Below, one piece after another: positions 1-7,850 of a DNA stretch of 15,361 nucleotides. Each line of letters opens with the position of its first letter. Position 1 is the first letter of the stretch. This DNA comes from Paracoccaceae bacterium. GTDB lineage: Bacteria > Pseudomonadota > Alphaproteobacteria > Rhodobacterales > Rhodobacteraceae. The stretch covers positions 1 through 15,361 of the forward strand of contig SKNG01000124.1 of assembly GCA_007120685.1 (NCBI GenBank), written 5' to 3'. The position numbers were made by a program, and so were the translations under genes. The notes under the pieces are model-generated. The model searched no databases, was not told the origin of the DNA, and saw nothing but the letters and a program-made list of their open reading frames with translations.

Positions 1-320
1 CTGGCTGTGAAGATGGATCAGCATGCCCCTGCCCCGTCCCGAATGTCCCTCAAGACCAGTCTTGCCATGAAGAGGGCAGATCGCCGAGGGGAAATGTGAT
101 CATCCGGGATCGAACACCTAGCCGCGGTGCCGAGGCGCAGCCTTTATCGTGCATTGACTTAAGATCAACGCACGCCTCAAGAATCATTGACGAAAACTTG
201 ACAAGCCGTGATAGTAAAGCGTTGGCTTTTGCCTTCAAGTGTTGGGGTGATTGTGGGCCAGTCGGGGCAACTGGCGGTCTTTTCGATCATAGAGTGGTGT
301 TGTGCATCATGGTGGGTGTG
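1..320. other. Upstream region of the + strand polysaccharide operon; no convincing gene
   Basis: This stretch is less GC-rich than the rest of the window, especially about 140-240. The frame of the following glycosyltransferase is open from the left edge, but codons before about 321 do not look like this genome's coding sequence. A perfect TTGACA hexamer lies at 198-203 and a TTGACT at 154-159, but neither has a good -10 element at 16-18 bases. A TATAAA lies at 333-338, just inside the proposed coding region. Frame 1 from the left edge is open to a TGA at 97-99 and could be the tail of an upstream gene, but the 32 residues are not recognisable. The operon promoter is probably here, although I cannot place it firmly. 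Confidence 0.4.
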
Positions 321-1556
321 ATGGACCAACACTATAAAAGCCTTGGCGCACCGGCGATTCAACGTCCAAGCTGGCGCGCGAAATCGATGACGGGAAAGTC
401 CGGGTTGGCTCGTACCGCGCGGGGGCCCGTGCCCAAGCGCGTGGTCATCCTCGGCAGCCGCGGCCTGCCTCCCAGCCATGGCGGTTTCGAGTCGCTGGTG
501 GCCCGGCTCGCACCCTGGCTGCTTCAGCGAGGATGGAGCGTAAAGGTCTATTGTCAGGATGAAACGCCTGAGGGCGGGCCAAAGGAATGGAACGGCGTCA
601 GTCTGGTGCAGGTCCGGACCCGCACGCCCGGGTCGCTTGGCTCTGTCGAGTTCGACCTGCGTTCCACGCTGCGTGCGCTCGACAAAGAAACCGTCGTTTT
701 GACGCTCGGATACAATACCGCGATCTTCGGCCTTTTCTACAAGCTCTATGGCGTAACCAACGTCGTCAACATGGACGGGCTGGAATGGAAGCGAAGCAAA
801 TGGTCGCTTCCGGTGCGCTGGTGGTTCTGGCTCAATGAACGTGCAGCGACGAAACTGGCAAGCCACATGATTGCCGACCACCCGGCAATCGCCGAACGGC
901 TTGAGCGGATCAGCAAGTCGGCGGCATTCACAATGATCCCCTATGGTGCGGAGGACGTTCGCGGCACCGACCCTGCCCCGCTTGCCAAGCATGGTCTCGT
1001 CTCCGGCGGCTACGCGCTCGTCATCGCGCGGGTCGAGAAGGAGAACCAGATCCTCCAGATCGTCCGGGCCTTCTCGCGCCGCGAGCGGGGCATTCGGCTG
1101 GTAGTGCTGGGAAATCTCTATCCCGATGTGTGCCCCTATCATGCCGCCGTGCGCGATGCGGCCAGCCCGGAGGTGATATTCCCCGGCGCCATCTACGATC
1201 CCGCAACGGTCGCGACCCTGCGCGAACATGCCGCCTTCTACCTGCACGGGCATACGGTCGGCGGCACCAACCCTTCGCTGGTCGAGGCGCTGGGCGCAGG
1301 CTCCCCGGTGGTGGCGCATGACAACCCCTTCAACCGTTGGGTTGCAGGGGCCGAACAGGTCTATTTCACCGATGAAGCCGATCTCGACGCGCGCATGTCG
1401 GAGCTTCTGGCAGCGCCCGAGAGGCTGCAGGCGATGTCTGCCGAAAGCCGGCGCCGCCACGCCGAGAACTTCCAGTGGGAACCGGTTCTACAGGCCTACG
1501 AGCAGACGCTGCTGGAAATGGCCCATGCTGCAGCGCCCGCCAAACAGGAACAATAG
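321..1556 (+). CDS. DUF1972-type GT4 family glycosyltransferase
   Basis: This is a cytoplasmic glycosyltransferase with the two-domain GT-B fold, predicted to transfer a sugar (rhamnose in some relatives) from a nucleotide-sugar donor onto a growing surface polysaccharide. The DUF1972 N-terminal domain begins near residue 37 with the signature ILGSRGLPPSHGGFE. The C-terminal GT1/GT4 domain carries HGHTVGGTNPSLVEALGAG (about residues 309-327), the donor-binding loop typical of this subfamily, followed by a DNPFNR motif. The start is uncertain. ATG 321 has GGTGGG at 311-316 and gives 411 aa. ATG 309, ATG 387 and GTG 429 (with GGGGG just upstream, exactly where the conserved domain begins) are alternatives. 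The next gene starts two bases after this stop, so the two are probably co-transcribed. The family call is strong; acceptor and sugar are unknown. Confidence 0.88.
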   Translation: MDQHYKSLGAPAIQRPSWRAKSMTGKSGLARTARGPVPKRVVILGSRGLPPSHGGFESLVARLAPWLLQRGWSVKVYCQDETPEGGPKEWNGVSLVQVRTRTPGSLGSVEFDLRSTLRALDKETVVLTLGYNTAIFGLFYKLYGVTNVVNMDGLEWKRSKWSLPVRWWFWLNERAATKLASHMIADHPAIAERLERISKSAAFTMIPYGAEDVRGTDPAPLAKHGLVSGGYALVIARVEKENQILQIVRAFSRRERGIRLVVLGNLYPDVCPYHAAVRDAASPEVIFPGAIYDPATVATLREHAAFYLHGHTVGGTNPSLVEALGAGSPVVAHDNPFNRWVAGAEQVYFTDEADLDARMSELLAAPERLQAMSAESRRRHAENFQWEPVLQAYEQTLLEMAHAAAPAKQEQ

Positions 1557-1558
1557 TG

Positions 1559-2464
1559 ATGGAGCAGCCGAATGCGTTCCGGCCGGAGCCGAACAGCCCG
1601 CCGCCCGGACAGGGTGACGCCAGCCCGCTTGACGAGGATATGATCACGACACGCGCGGCAGGCTATCCGACCACGGTGGCTTGCGCATCGGATATTCCGT
1701 TCCAGACCATTTCCGACGAATACGCTGCCGTCCAGCAGCAGGTGAACATCCAAAAGGTCGATCGCTTCGTCTTGCCGCTTCTGCGCGACATCGGGGCCCG
1801 GCGGGTTCTTGACGCCGGCTGTGGCGTTGGCACCATGGTCACGCATCTGAACACGCTGGGTTTCGATGCCTATGGCTTCGATCTGATGGAAAGCGTGTCG
1901 CGCTGGTCCCAACTCGACCTGCCCCGCGAACGCTTCGTCGCGGTCGAACCGATCGGGGCTGTCCTGCCCTTTGCCGACAAAAGCTTCGATGCGGTCTTCT
2001 CTTTCGGCGCGATCGAACATGTCGGCACCACCAACGGCCACAGCGAACGCCGCGCCGACTATCACGAGGTTCGGACCGCCTGGGTCAGGGAACTGTTCCG
2101 GGTTCTGCGTCCGGGAGGAGCGATGCTGCTTGCCGGCCCCAACCGCAATTTCCCCGTGGATGTTGCGCATGGCCCCGACAGCCGCGCGCTGGGTATAGAG
2201 AGATGGCTAAGCAGCAAGCTGAGGATCACGGTTCATCGTCCCTGGGGCGAGAATTTCCTGTGGGGCTATGGGGACGTCCGGCGCTATTGCGCGGACCTGC
2301 CCTGCCGGATCGAGGGCATCTCGATTCACGGCTACATCGGCTTCTCACGGGTGCCGAAACCATTCGCTACGCTTGCTGAGTCCTATGTCAGACGGCTTCC
2401 GTCCCCGCTGCTTGCCACCGGGTTCAATCCATGGGTCTGCGCTCTGGTCACGCGGACCGAATGA
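1559..2464 (+). CDS. Class I SAM-dependent methyltransferase
   Basis: This 301-aa protein has a Rossmann-type methyltransferase core of the Methyltransf_11/25 kind. Motif I is VLDAGCGVG (residues 83-91), the acidic residue expected to hold the SAM ribose is D108 in YGFDLM, and the motif III/IV strand reads FDAVFSFGAIEHV (143-155), followed by a LFRVLRPGGAML-type strand. About 70 N-terminal residues precede the fold; the first 30 are Pro-rich and look disordered. Its place between two glycosyltransferases suggests O-methylation of a sugar in the polysaccharide, or of a lipid-linked intermediate; the substrate is inferred from context only. The ATG at 1559 is chosen because AGGAA (1546-1550) lies 8 bases upstream and the upstream gene ends at 1556. 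The stop overlaps the next start in an ATGA junction. Confidence 0.85.
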   Translation: MEQPNAFRPEPNSPPPGQGDASPLDEDMITTRAAGYPTTVACASDIPFQTISDEYAAVQQQVNIQKVDRFVLPLLRDIGARRVLDAGCGVGTMVTHLNTLGFDAYGFDLMESVSRWSQLDLPRERFVAVEPIGAVLPFADKSFDAVFSFGAIEHVGTTNGHSERRADYHEVRTAWVRELFRVLRPGGAMLLAGPNRNFPVDVAHGPDSRALGIERWLSSKLRITVHRPWGENFLWGYGDVRRYCADLPCRIEGISIHGYIGFSRVPKPFATLAESYVRRLPSPLLATGFNPWVCALVTRTE

Positions 2465-3402
2465 ACTTGAAACCCTCGGTCTCGGTCGTCATCGTCGCCT
2501 GGAACGGTCGCGCCATTCTCGAACGCTGCCTCGAGTATCTGTTCGCACAGGTGTCCCCGCCCTCGTTCGAGGTGATCATTGTCGACAACGGCTCCGCCGA
2601 CGGCGCGCCAGAGATGGTGGAGACCCGCTTTCCGCAGTGCCGGCTGATCCGTAGCGGCGCAAACCTCGGCTTTGCCGGCGGCAACAATCTGGGCTTTACG
2701 CAGACGCGTGGCCATTATGTGCTGCTGCTTAACCCCGATGTGTATCTGACCGATCCCGACACGCTGCTGCGGCTGAGCGCCTATCTTGACGAGAACCCCC
2801 GTCTTGCCGGTGTGGGATGCCGACTGACCTATGCCGACGGGCGCCACCAGGTTGGCGACGCAGGTTACCGACCCACCCCCTGGACGCTGATCATGCATGG
2901 TCTCGGCGCCTCGCGCATAATGCCCGGGGTGCGCGGGCTTTTCCTGACACGTCTTGCGCAGACGAAGGCGATGGAGGTGGATTGGGTATCCGGCGCCCTC
3001 TTCCTCGTGCGGCGCGCGGTTATCGACGCCGTTCATGGCCTCGATACCAGCTTCTTCCTCTACGCCGAGGATGTCGAATGGGGCTGCCGCATGCGGCGGG
3101 CGGGGTGGGAACTGGCTTATCTGCCCGACCTCAGCGCGATCCACCTGCAGGGCGGCACCCAGGGTGACAGCGCAGCGCTTGGTGCAACGCCATCGCTGCG
3201 CTGGATAGACGCGCTGGCCCATCTTTACTCACGTGAGAATGCGAACGGCTTCTGGGCCTTTCGGCTGGGCCTTGGCGTGGGGCTTGGTCTGCGGGCGATC
3301 GTCTTCGCGCTGTTGGGGCTGTTGTATGCAAGCTGGCGCCCCAGAGCCCGGGCGATGGCCAGCTTCTCGCGTCACATCCTGACGATGCCGGCACCCCGCT
3401 AG
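2461..3402 (+). CDS. GT2 family glycosyltransferase (WbbL/rhamnosyltransferase-like) with C-terminal hydrophobic segment
   Basis: This 313-aa GT-A fold transferase has the usual order of GT2 motifs: SVVIVAWNG (8-16), the nucleotide-binding VDNGSADG (41-48), NLGFAGGNN (68-76), the LNPDV variant of the metal-binding DXD site (90-94), and the catalytic-base region YAEDVEWG (201-208). Residues about 268-290 form one hydrophobic stretch that could anchor the protein at the inner membrane, where lipid-linked glycans are built. The NPD site and NLGFAGG motif are typical of the WbbL/rhamnosyltransferase branch, so rhamnosyl transfer is a reasonable but unproven guess. The start ATG at 2461 overlaps the methyltransferase stop (ATGA), implying translational coupling; an in-frame ATG at 2431 would lie inside the upstream gene. 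Confidence 0.88.
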   Translation: MNLKPSVSVVIVAWNGRAILERCLEYLFAQVSPPSFEVIIVDNGSADGAPEMVETRFPQCRLIRSGANLGFAGGNNLGFTQTRGHYVLLLNPDVYLTDPDTLLRLSAYLDENPRLAGVGCRLTYADGRHQVGDAGYRPTPWTLIMHGLGASRIMPGVRGLFLTRLAQTKAMEVDWVSGALFLVRRAVIDAVHGLDTSFFLYAEDVEWGCRMRRAGWELAYLPDLSAIHLQGGTQGDSAALGATPSLRWIDALAHLYSRENANGFWAFRLGLGVGLGLRAIVFALLGLLYASWRPRARAMASFSRHILTMPAPR

Positions 3403-3416
3403 AGGGAGATGATAGC

Positions 3417-3440
3417 AGGTTGAATCGCGCTTGAACCTTT
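3417..3440 (+). terminator. Candidate hairpin terminator of the + strand polysaccharide operon
   Basis: Fifteen bases past the GT2 stop, AGGTTGAA (3417-3424) and TTGAACCT (3431-3438) can pair as an 8-bp stem with one internal G-G mismatch around the six-base loop TCGCGC. The strand continues in T through 3440. On the - strand the hairpin is not followed by a T run, so it suits the + operon rather than the converging one. The stem is only moderately stable, so this is a candidate. Confidence 0.35.
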
Positions 3441-3488
3441 CCCGCCTGCGCTTGCGAGGGGTGCCGCTCAATCAGAAGTCATCATGCT

Positions 3489-4625
3489 CTAAGCTGCTGC
3501 CGGCGCTGATGGCGACCCCGCGCGATGCCGCGCCCGTTCCACGGCTTCCACTAGCGCCCGGGCGCTTGCTTGCCAGTCGAACTGCGCAAGATGCTGCGAC
3601 AGCGCGGCCCGGTCGACCGGCTTCGGCGTGGCGATGGCCTCGTCCAGCAATCGCGCGAGCCGTTCTGCCGCATCGGGCGCATGCGGGTCGAAGAACGACG
3701 CGAAATCGCCTGCCGTGTCAGGAATTGCAGTGGTGTCACTGGCCACCACCGGAAGACCCGCGTTCAACGCCTCGATGATCGGAATGCCGAACCCCTCGCC
3801 TGCGCTGGGAAAGCCCAGCACGGCCGCTGTTGCGTAAAGCGCGCGCAGTTCCTTGGCCGAGACGTCCTGACGGTGCGCGACCCAAGGCAGACCTGCAAGC
3901 CGCGCGCAGCTTGCCGCACTGCGGAAATCGGGCGTGCCCACGACCACGAGCCTTCTGTCCGGGGTCCGCATGCGCGCCACCGCATCGACCAGCAGATCAA
4001 GATTCTTGCGAGGCTCGATCCGGCCTACGAAAAGCACGGTCCGGCCATCGCTCTGGCGCGCCGGCGGCGGGCCGGCGGCATAGCCATTCGGGGCAAGAAA
4101 GACCCTTTCTTCCGGCACCCCGTAGAGGCGCAGAAGTTCCCGCCGGGTCCAGGCCGAAGGAACCACGACCGTCTCTGCCCGCGCCACGGCATGCCGGACC
4201 AGCAGTCGCAGCCGCCAGCGCATGGCGGCAGGAAAGAACTGTGGATGGCTCTCGAACATCAGATCATGGATCACCGGCACCTGCCGGCGACGCAGCAGCG
4301 GCGGGCCGTGATACTGAAACAGCGCCAGATCGATCTGGCGCCGCAGCAGCACCGCCGGCCAGAACAAACCCAGGCGCGCCGAGGCCCGCCGAAACGGGAT
4401 CCGCCGCCACGCCGCATTGGCGAAGCCCTGAAAGGGCGCGAAGCTTTCTTGGTCATGGCTGTAGATCAGCCATTCGATATGCGGCGTCAGCGGGATCGCC
4501 CGCGACACCGTCTCCAGCAGCCAGGTGCGGGTCCCCTGCGGCCGGCCATCCAGCACATGCGCATCGACAGCCACACGCATGCCCCGGGTCGGTAACGGCG
4601 CTGGGCGCGCGGGCGCGTCACCCAT
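3489..4625 (-). CDS. GT4 family glycosyltransferase
   Basis: This 378-aa GT-B glycosyltransferase of the GT4 (mannosyl/rhamnosyl/glucosyl-transferase) family should act on the cytoplasmic side of polysaccharide assembly. Visible landmarks are the N-terminal strand RVAVDAHVL (17-25), VIHDLMF (118-124), VVVPSAWTRREL (153-164), the hinge and donor-site GRIEPRKNLDLL (201-212), and the EX7E-type site EGFGIPIIEAL (277-287, with E277 and E285). The proposed ATG at 4625 overlaps the end of the beta-helix gene by 8 bases. A second ATG at 4580 (MRVAVDAHVL) begins directly with the conserved first strand and is equally credible, giving 363 aa. It is the last gene of the - strand string and converges on the + operon. 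Donor and acceptor are unknown. Confidence 0.87.
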   Translation of the reverse strand: MGDAPARPAPLPTRGMRVAVDAHVLDGRPQGTRTWLLETVSRAIPLTPHIEWLIYSHDQESFAPFQGFANAAWRRIPFRRASARLGLFWPAVLLRRQIDLALFQYHGPPLLRRRQVPVIHDLMFESHPQFFPAAMRWRLRLLVRHAVARAETVVVPSAWTRRELLRLYGVPEERVFLAPNGYAAGPPPARQSDGRTVLFVGRIEPRKNLDLLVDAVARMRTPDRRLVVVGTPDFRSAASCARLAGLPWVAHRQDVSAKELRALYATAAVLGFPSAGEGFGIPIIEALNAGLPVVASDTTAIPDTAGDFASFFDPHAPDAAERLARLLDEAIATPKPVDRAALSQHLAQFDWQASARALVEAVERARHRAGSPSAPAAA

Positions 4626-6012
4626 CGACAGGCAACGCGCCCAGATGATCAGGGGGCGAACCCGGCGCAACCAGCCCGGCCTCGGCCAGCCAGGGCACCG
4701 GCACGGGCGCCGCCGCCCGCGCCGCCTCGGGACGCGGCAGGAAGCGCGCGCGCGTGCTGGACGCGGCGGCCGGAAACAGCGGGTCCCCGACAAGATCCGG
4801 CACGCCGCCGACAAGCGCGTTCCATTCTGATATCGAAACACCCCGCCAGTTCGTCGGGGCCCAATGGCCCAACGCGCCGCCGCGCGCATGATGGAGCAGG
4901 TTGTTGCCGATTTCATGGGGGCGCGATGCCGCCGTCGCCTCGACGAATATCACCGCCGCCTCGGGATTGGTCGCGCTCATGATGTTATTGAAGATGCGAT
5001 TGCCCACCGGGCGCTCCATGTCCCGGGTGAAATCCGAGGCGAGCGAAACCTCGGATTTGTAGGCGTGCTGGCCACCGCTGTCGATCATGTTCCCGACAAG
5101 TGTATTGTGAAACACACCCGTCCGCGAGGCATCGAACAGGTTCACCCCGGCCCCGTCATTGTCGAAGCAGATGTTGAAGGCGATCAGGTTGTCGTCGCAC
5201 CACTGGTCGGCCTGGATGCCGTTGCCGTCCTGTCCCGTGGTCTCCTGGGTGCCAGAGACGATGTTGAAGGCAATGACATTGTGCTTGCCGAAAGGCCGGT
5301 CCGGCGTGCGGCAGAAGGTATGGATCCCCGAGCAGCCAGACAGCTGCCGGCCGCTGCCGTGGACCCTGTTGCGCAGCACGATGTAATGGCTGCCGTCGAT
5401 TTCCATGCCATGCATGCCGTTGTCGGTGATGACATTGCCTTCGATCAGGGTCTCGACGCCGGGCGCGGCGTTAATCTCGTCGATGGCAATGCCATGGGTC
5501 CGGTTTCCCGTCAGCGTATTGCCGATCAGCCTGTGAGCCGCGCCGGCACCATCGCCGATCCATATGCCGAGGCCCGAGTCGCGCACCGACACGCCTTCGA
5601 CGGTGATGGCTTCGGAACCGCGCCGCAGGATGACGCCGGAATGCCGGGCGCCGCTCACCTGCACCCCGGTCAGCACCACATGGGCGGCGCCCTCGAAGAC
5701 GATGGAATTGGTGAAGGTGACGCTATCGGGCTCTTCCGGCCGCAGCCGGATGGGCGCTTCCGCAGTCCCGCGGGCACGCACGATCATCGAGCGCCGCCAG
5801 GTTCCGGGGGCGAGCAGGACCTCGTCACCGGGCGCGATCGCGTCCCAGTCCACATTGGGACGGTCGATGCGATGAACCCGCCCGGTGCCGGCCGCAACCC
5901 AGCCCGGTGCCGAAAGCAGGCCCAGCGCGAGGGCCATGCGGGCCATGTCACGGCGCGACATCGCCGTGGCAAGCCCGTTTTGTCGCCATGCGCCGAATCT
6001 CGGTTGTCTCAT
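4618..6012 (-). CDS. Right-handed parallel beta-helix repeat protein with Tat-like signal (possible polysaccharide lyase/epimerase)
   Basis: This 464-aa protein has an N-terminal twin-arginine sequence (S19-R20-R21-D22-M23), a hydrophobic core at 26-38 and a likely cleavage site after VAA (39-41), predicting export of a folded protein to the periplasm. Residues about 75-375 are a ladder of short beta-strand coils with Asn and Gly at turns, such as GVILRRGSEAITVEGV, LIGNTLTGN, LIEGNVITDNGMHG, NVIAFNIVSG, NLIAFNICFDN and NRIFNNIMSA: the pattern of PbH1 repeats in pectate-lyase-like folds. The C-terminal GDPLF near 409-413 is common in such proteins. Relatives include polysaccharide lyases and alginate C5-epimerases; the catalytic residues cannot be picked out here, so enzyme activity is inferred. 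The ATG at 6012 overlaps the upstream stop as ATGA. A second ATG at 5961, right before SRRD, would still keep the signal. Confidence 0.82.
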   Translation of the reverse strand: MRQPRFGAWRQNGLATAMSRRDMARMALALGLLSAPGWVAAGTGRVHRIDRPNVDWDAIAPGDEVLLAPGTWRRSMIVRARGTAEAPIRLRPEEPDSVTFTNSIVFEGAAHVVLTGVQVSGARHSGVILRRGSEAITVEGVSVRDSGLGIWIGDGAGAAHRLIGNTLTGNRTHGIAIDEINAAPGVETLIEGNVITDNGMHGMEIDGSHYIVLRNRVHGSGRQLSGCSGIHTFCRTPDRPFGKHNVIAFNIVSGTQETTGQDGNGIQADQWCDDNLIAFNICFDNDGAGVNLFDASRTGVFHNTLVGNMIDSGGQHAYKSEVSLASDFTRDMERPVGNRIFNNIMSATNPEAAVIFVEATAASRPHEIGNNLLHHARGGALGHWAPTNWRGVSISEWNALVGGVPDLVGDPLFPAAASSTRARFLPRPEAARAAAPVPVPWLAEAGLVAPGSPPDHLGALPVDG

Positions 6013-6968
6013 GCCGTTCCTTTCTCGCGTTCGAGGGTCTTCAACGCCGTCGCGATGGCGCGGCGCTTGTGTGCCTGAAACACTTTACGCCATATCATTC
6101 TTGCCAGACGTGGCGAAACCGGGGCTGCCACCTCTGCCAGCCGCAGTGGCAGACGTTCGCCTGTCACCGCAAAGGCGGCATCGGCCAGGCCGTGGCGCAG
6201 CGGGCGGTGCAGCGGGGCTGGCCCCGACAGCCCGAGGCCCCGAAGCGTTTCCAGCAGATCGGGCCGGCTGTGCCACCATCGCACCAGCGCTTCTCCCTCC
6301 CGCTCGGCGATGCGCAACAGCTGCCCCTCGTCGAGCAGGTGCCAGTGATAGCCCAGTGCCTCCGGGCGATAAAGCAACTGCAGCCCGTGCTGATGCATCC
6401 GCTCGCCCAATTCGATGTCCTCATGCCAGCGCAGGGCGGGGTCGAAACCGCCGACCTGGGCCAGGAACGCTGACTTGACCGAAACATTGCAGGTGAAGAA
6501 GCTGGTCCAGTGCACCGCTTCCTGGCCGGCAAGCGGCGCGAAGGACGCATCATGGTGAAGCGGCGAGAACGGGCTGTCTGCATAATCGGGATGGATGGTC
6601 ATCCGTCCCAGGACAGCCACATGCGGGTCGCGCGCCGCGGCATGCGTGTCCAGATGCGCGCCGAGCAGCCCGGGGGCGGCGATGGTGTCGTCGTTGATGA
6701 ACAGCAGCAGCGGCGCGGCGGCGTGTTCGACACCGCGATTGCGTGCCGCATTGGCCCCCGCGTTCTGCTGCCAGACGTACTTCACATTCAGCTCCGGGCG
6801 GCTGGCGGCGGCAGCCTCGGTATCGTCGCGAGAGCCGTCGTCGACCACGACAACCTCGAAAGCCTCTGGCGGCACTGTCTGTTCGGCCAGTGCGGTCAGA
6901 CAAAGCCGGACGGCCGCGGCGCGGTTGTAGGTCGGCATGATCACCGAGATCCGGGGTGCGCTTGCCAT
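6009..6968 (-). CDS. GT2 family glycosyltransferase
   Basis: This 319-aa GT-A fold transferase carries SVIMPTYNRA (8-17), VDDGSRDDT (42-50), QNAGANAARNRG (68-79), the metal-binding INDDTI (91-96), CNVSV (160-164) and the catalytic-region WHEDIELGERM (181-191, E183/D184). A basic C-terminal tail follows and no membrane segment is evident. It is predicted to extend the glycan chain in the cytoplasm; the sugar is not determinable. The ATG at 6968 is chosen because an AGGGAG ribosome-binding site sits 9 bases upstream and the conserved first strand follows closely. An ATG at 6995 lies just after the GNAT stop, with weaker spacing evidence, and one at 7058 would overlap that gene. The stop is embedded in the beta-helix start (ATGA). 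Confidence 0.88.
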   Translation of the reverse strand: MASAPRISVIMPTYNRAAAVRLCLTALAEQTVPPEAFEVVVVDDGSRDDTEAAAASRPELNVKYVWQQNAGANAARNRGVEHAAAPLLLFINDDTIAAPGLLGAHLDTHAAARDPHVAVLGRMTIHPDYADSPFSPLHHDASFAPLAGQEAVHWTSFFTCNVSVKSAFLAQVGGFDPALRWHEDIELGERMHQHGLQLLYRPEALGYHWHLLDEGQLLRIAEREGEALVRWWHSRPDLLETLRGLGLSGPAPLHRPLRHGLADAAFAVTGERLPLRLAEVAAPVSPRLARMIWRKVFQAHKRRAIATALKTLEREKGTA

Positions 6969-6977
6969 CACTGGCTG

Positions 6978-6983
6978 CTCCCT
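6978..6983 (-). promoter_or_regulatory. Ribosome-binding site that decides the GT2 start at 6968
   Basis: On the - strand the hexamer AGGGAG lies 9 bases before the ATG at 6968. It is the best Shine-Dalgarno match among the three in-frame ATGs (6968, 6995, 7058), so the shorter protein is preferred. Confidence 0.6.
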
Positions 6984-6996
6984 GTGCCTGGGCATG

Positions 6997-7695
6997 TCAT
7001 GACTGCCGCTCGGGCGCCAGCGCCACGCGGCGTTCCATCCGCTGCAAGGCAGGCCCAAGGCGCCGCCGGATGCGGCGCCATTGGAGGAAGGAATAAAGCG
7101 AATCCCGGATCGGTTCTGCCCCGAACTGCAGGTATATCAGCAACGCCGACAGACGCTCTGGATCGGTGGTGATCAGCGTTCGGTCCATGCCCTGCCCGTC
7201 ATCCACGAAGGCGAGCGTCCGCAACGTGATGAGATGGGCAAGCTTGCGCCTTCCGCGATAGGCCTTGTCCAGATACATGAACATGCCCTGTGCTGTCCGG
7301 GGGTCGCCGGGAACCCGCACAAGGCAGGCGCATCCGACAAGGCGATCGTCATCGTAGACCAGTGTGGTGCTGCGTGGCGACACAAGCTGGCTCAGAAGTT
7401 CATCGCGCAACCGCTTTTCGGACCATACGCCGAAGCCGGATTCGCGGTTTAGAAGGTCGACCCAGGCCGCCAGTTCGCGCTCGTCTTCGTAGCTCTTGAC
7501 GACGAAGCCATGAGGCATTTCCGGAAAGCGGTTCCACACCCGCAACACCTGGTCGCGGCTGAGATACATCTTGACCTGCTGCTGATAGATCGCCGCGCGC
7601 AGTCGCCGATAGATCGACCGTGGCAGCCTCGACCACAGCGACCTGGCCGCGATCCGATCACGCGCAGCCGCAGCCTCTGTCCCGTGATCAGGCAT
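6997..7695 (-). CDS. GNAT-fold acyltransferase, probably polysaccharide-associated
   Basis: This 232-aa protein shows the GNAT acetyltransferase pattern: an N-terminal basic extension (about 1-63), then FVVKSYEDERELAAWVDLLN (64-83), the central strands TLVYDDDRLVGCACLVRV (111-128), the acyl-CoA-binding region YLDKAYRGRRKLAHLI (141-156, where RGRRKL corresponds to the Q/RxxGxG/A loop but with fewer glycines), and a final YLQFGAEPI segment (188-196). The family moves an acyl group from acyl-CoA to an amine, or less often to another acceptor. With glycosyltransferase neighbours it may acylate an amino sugar or a glycan precursor; this is inference. The weakened pyrophosphate loop makes catalysis less certain than the fold. 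AAGGAGA lies about 12 bases before the ATG at 7695, slightly far. It leads the tightly packed four-gene string. Confidence 0.68.
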   Translation of the reverse strand: MPDHGTEAAAARDRIAARSLWSRLPRSIYRRLRAAIYQQQVKMYLSRDQVLRVWNRFPEMPHGFVVKSYEDERELAAWVDLLNRESGFGVWSEKRLRDELLSQLVSPRSTTLVYDDDRLVGCACLVRVPGDPRTAQGMFMYLDKAYRGRRKLAHLITLRTLAFVDDGQGMDRTLITTDPERLSALLIYLQFGAEPIRDSLYSFLQWRRIRRRLGPALQRMERRVALAPERQS

Positions 7696-7850
7696 AAGAC
7701 ACGACTTCTCCTTTCGCCGCGGCGTCGAACCTTTCGGTCCCTCGGTCCGTAGCCCGTGGCAAGCGTTTCCTCAGCCGGACCGCCATCCCGCAGGACAGGT
7801 CACGGTTGCCGGCCACAGCACCGAAAGCATATCCTCGGCCCTCGCCGATG
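7696..7850. other. 155-base gap between the exoF-like gene and the GNAT gene
   Basis: This gap holds no gene. TCGGC (7835-7839) and GCCGA (7844-7848) can form a small 5-bp hairpin just after the exoF-like stop (- strand), with no T run, so it is a poor terminator. TTTCGGTCCCTC at 7732-7743 repeats exactly at 9085-9096, next to the ribosome-binding site of the exoF-like gene. No good promoter was found, so the GNAT string may be transcribed through from the exoF-like gene. Confidence 0.4.

Noticed and set aside
1..99. Possible 3' end of an upstream gene in frame 1 (TGA at 97-99)
   Set aside because: Only 32 residues are visible, they are not recognisable, and their codon use is unlike the neighbouring genes.
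177..1460. 427-residue - strand open frame opposite the DUF1972 glycosyltransferase
   Set aside because: It is an antisense shadow: no conserved motif, and the + strand product has clear family signatures.
4864..6078. 404-residue + strand open frame opposite the beta-helix gene
   Set aside because: It is the antisense of a well-supported beta-helix protein with ATGA coupling; the composition is rich in Ala, Val, Asp and Arg without domains. Such antisense frames are common in GC-rich genomes.
7835..7848. Terminator after the exoF-like gene
   Set aside because: The hairpin has only 5 bp with a four-base loop and no T run on the - strand, so it is not credible as a terminator.
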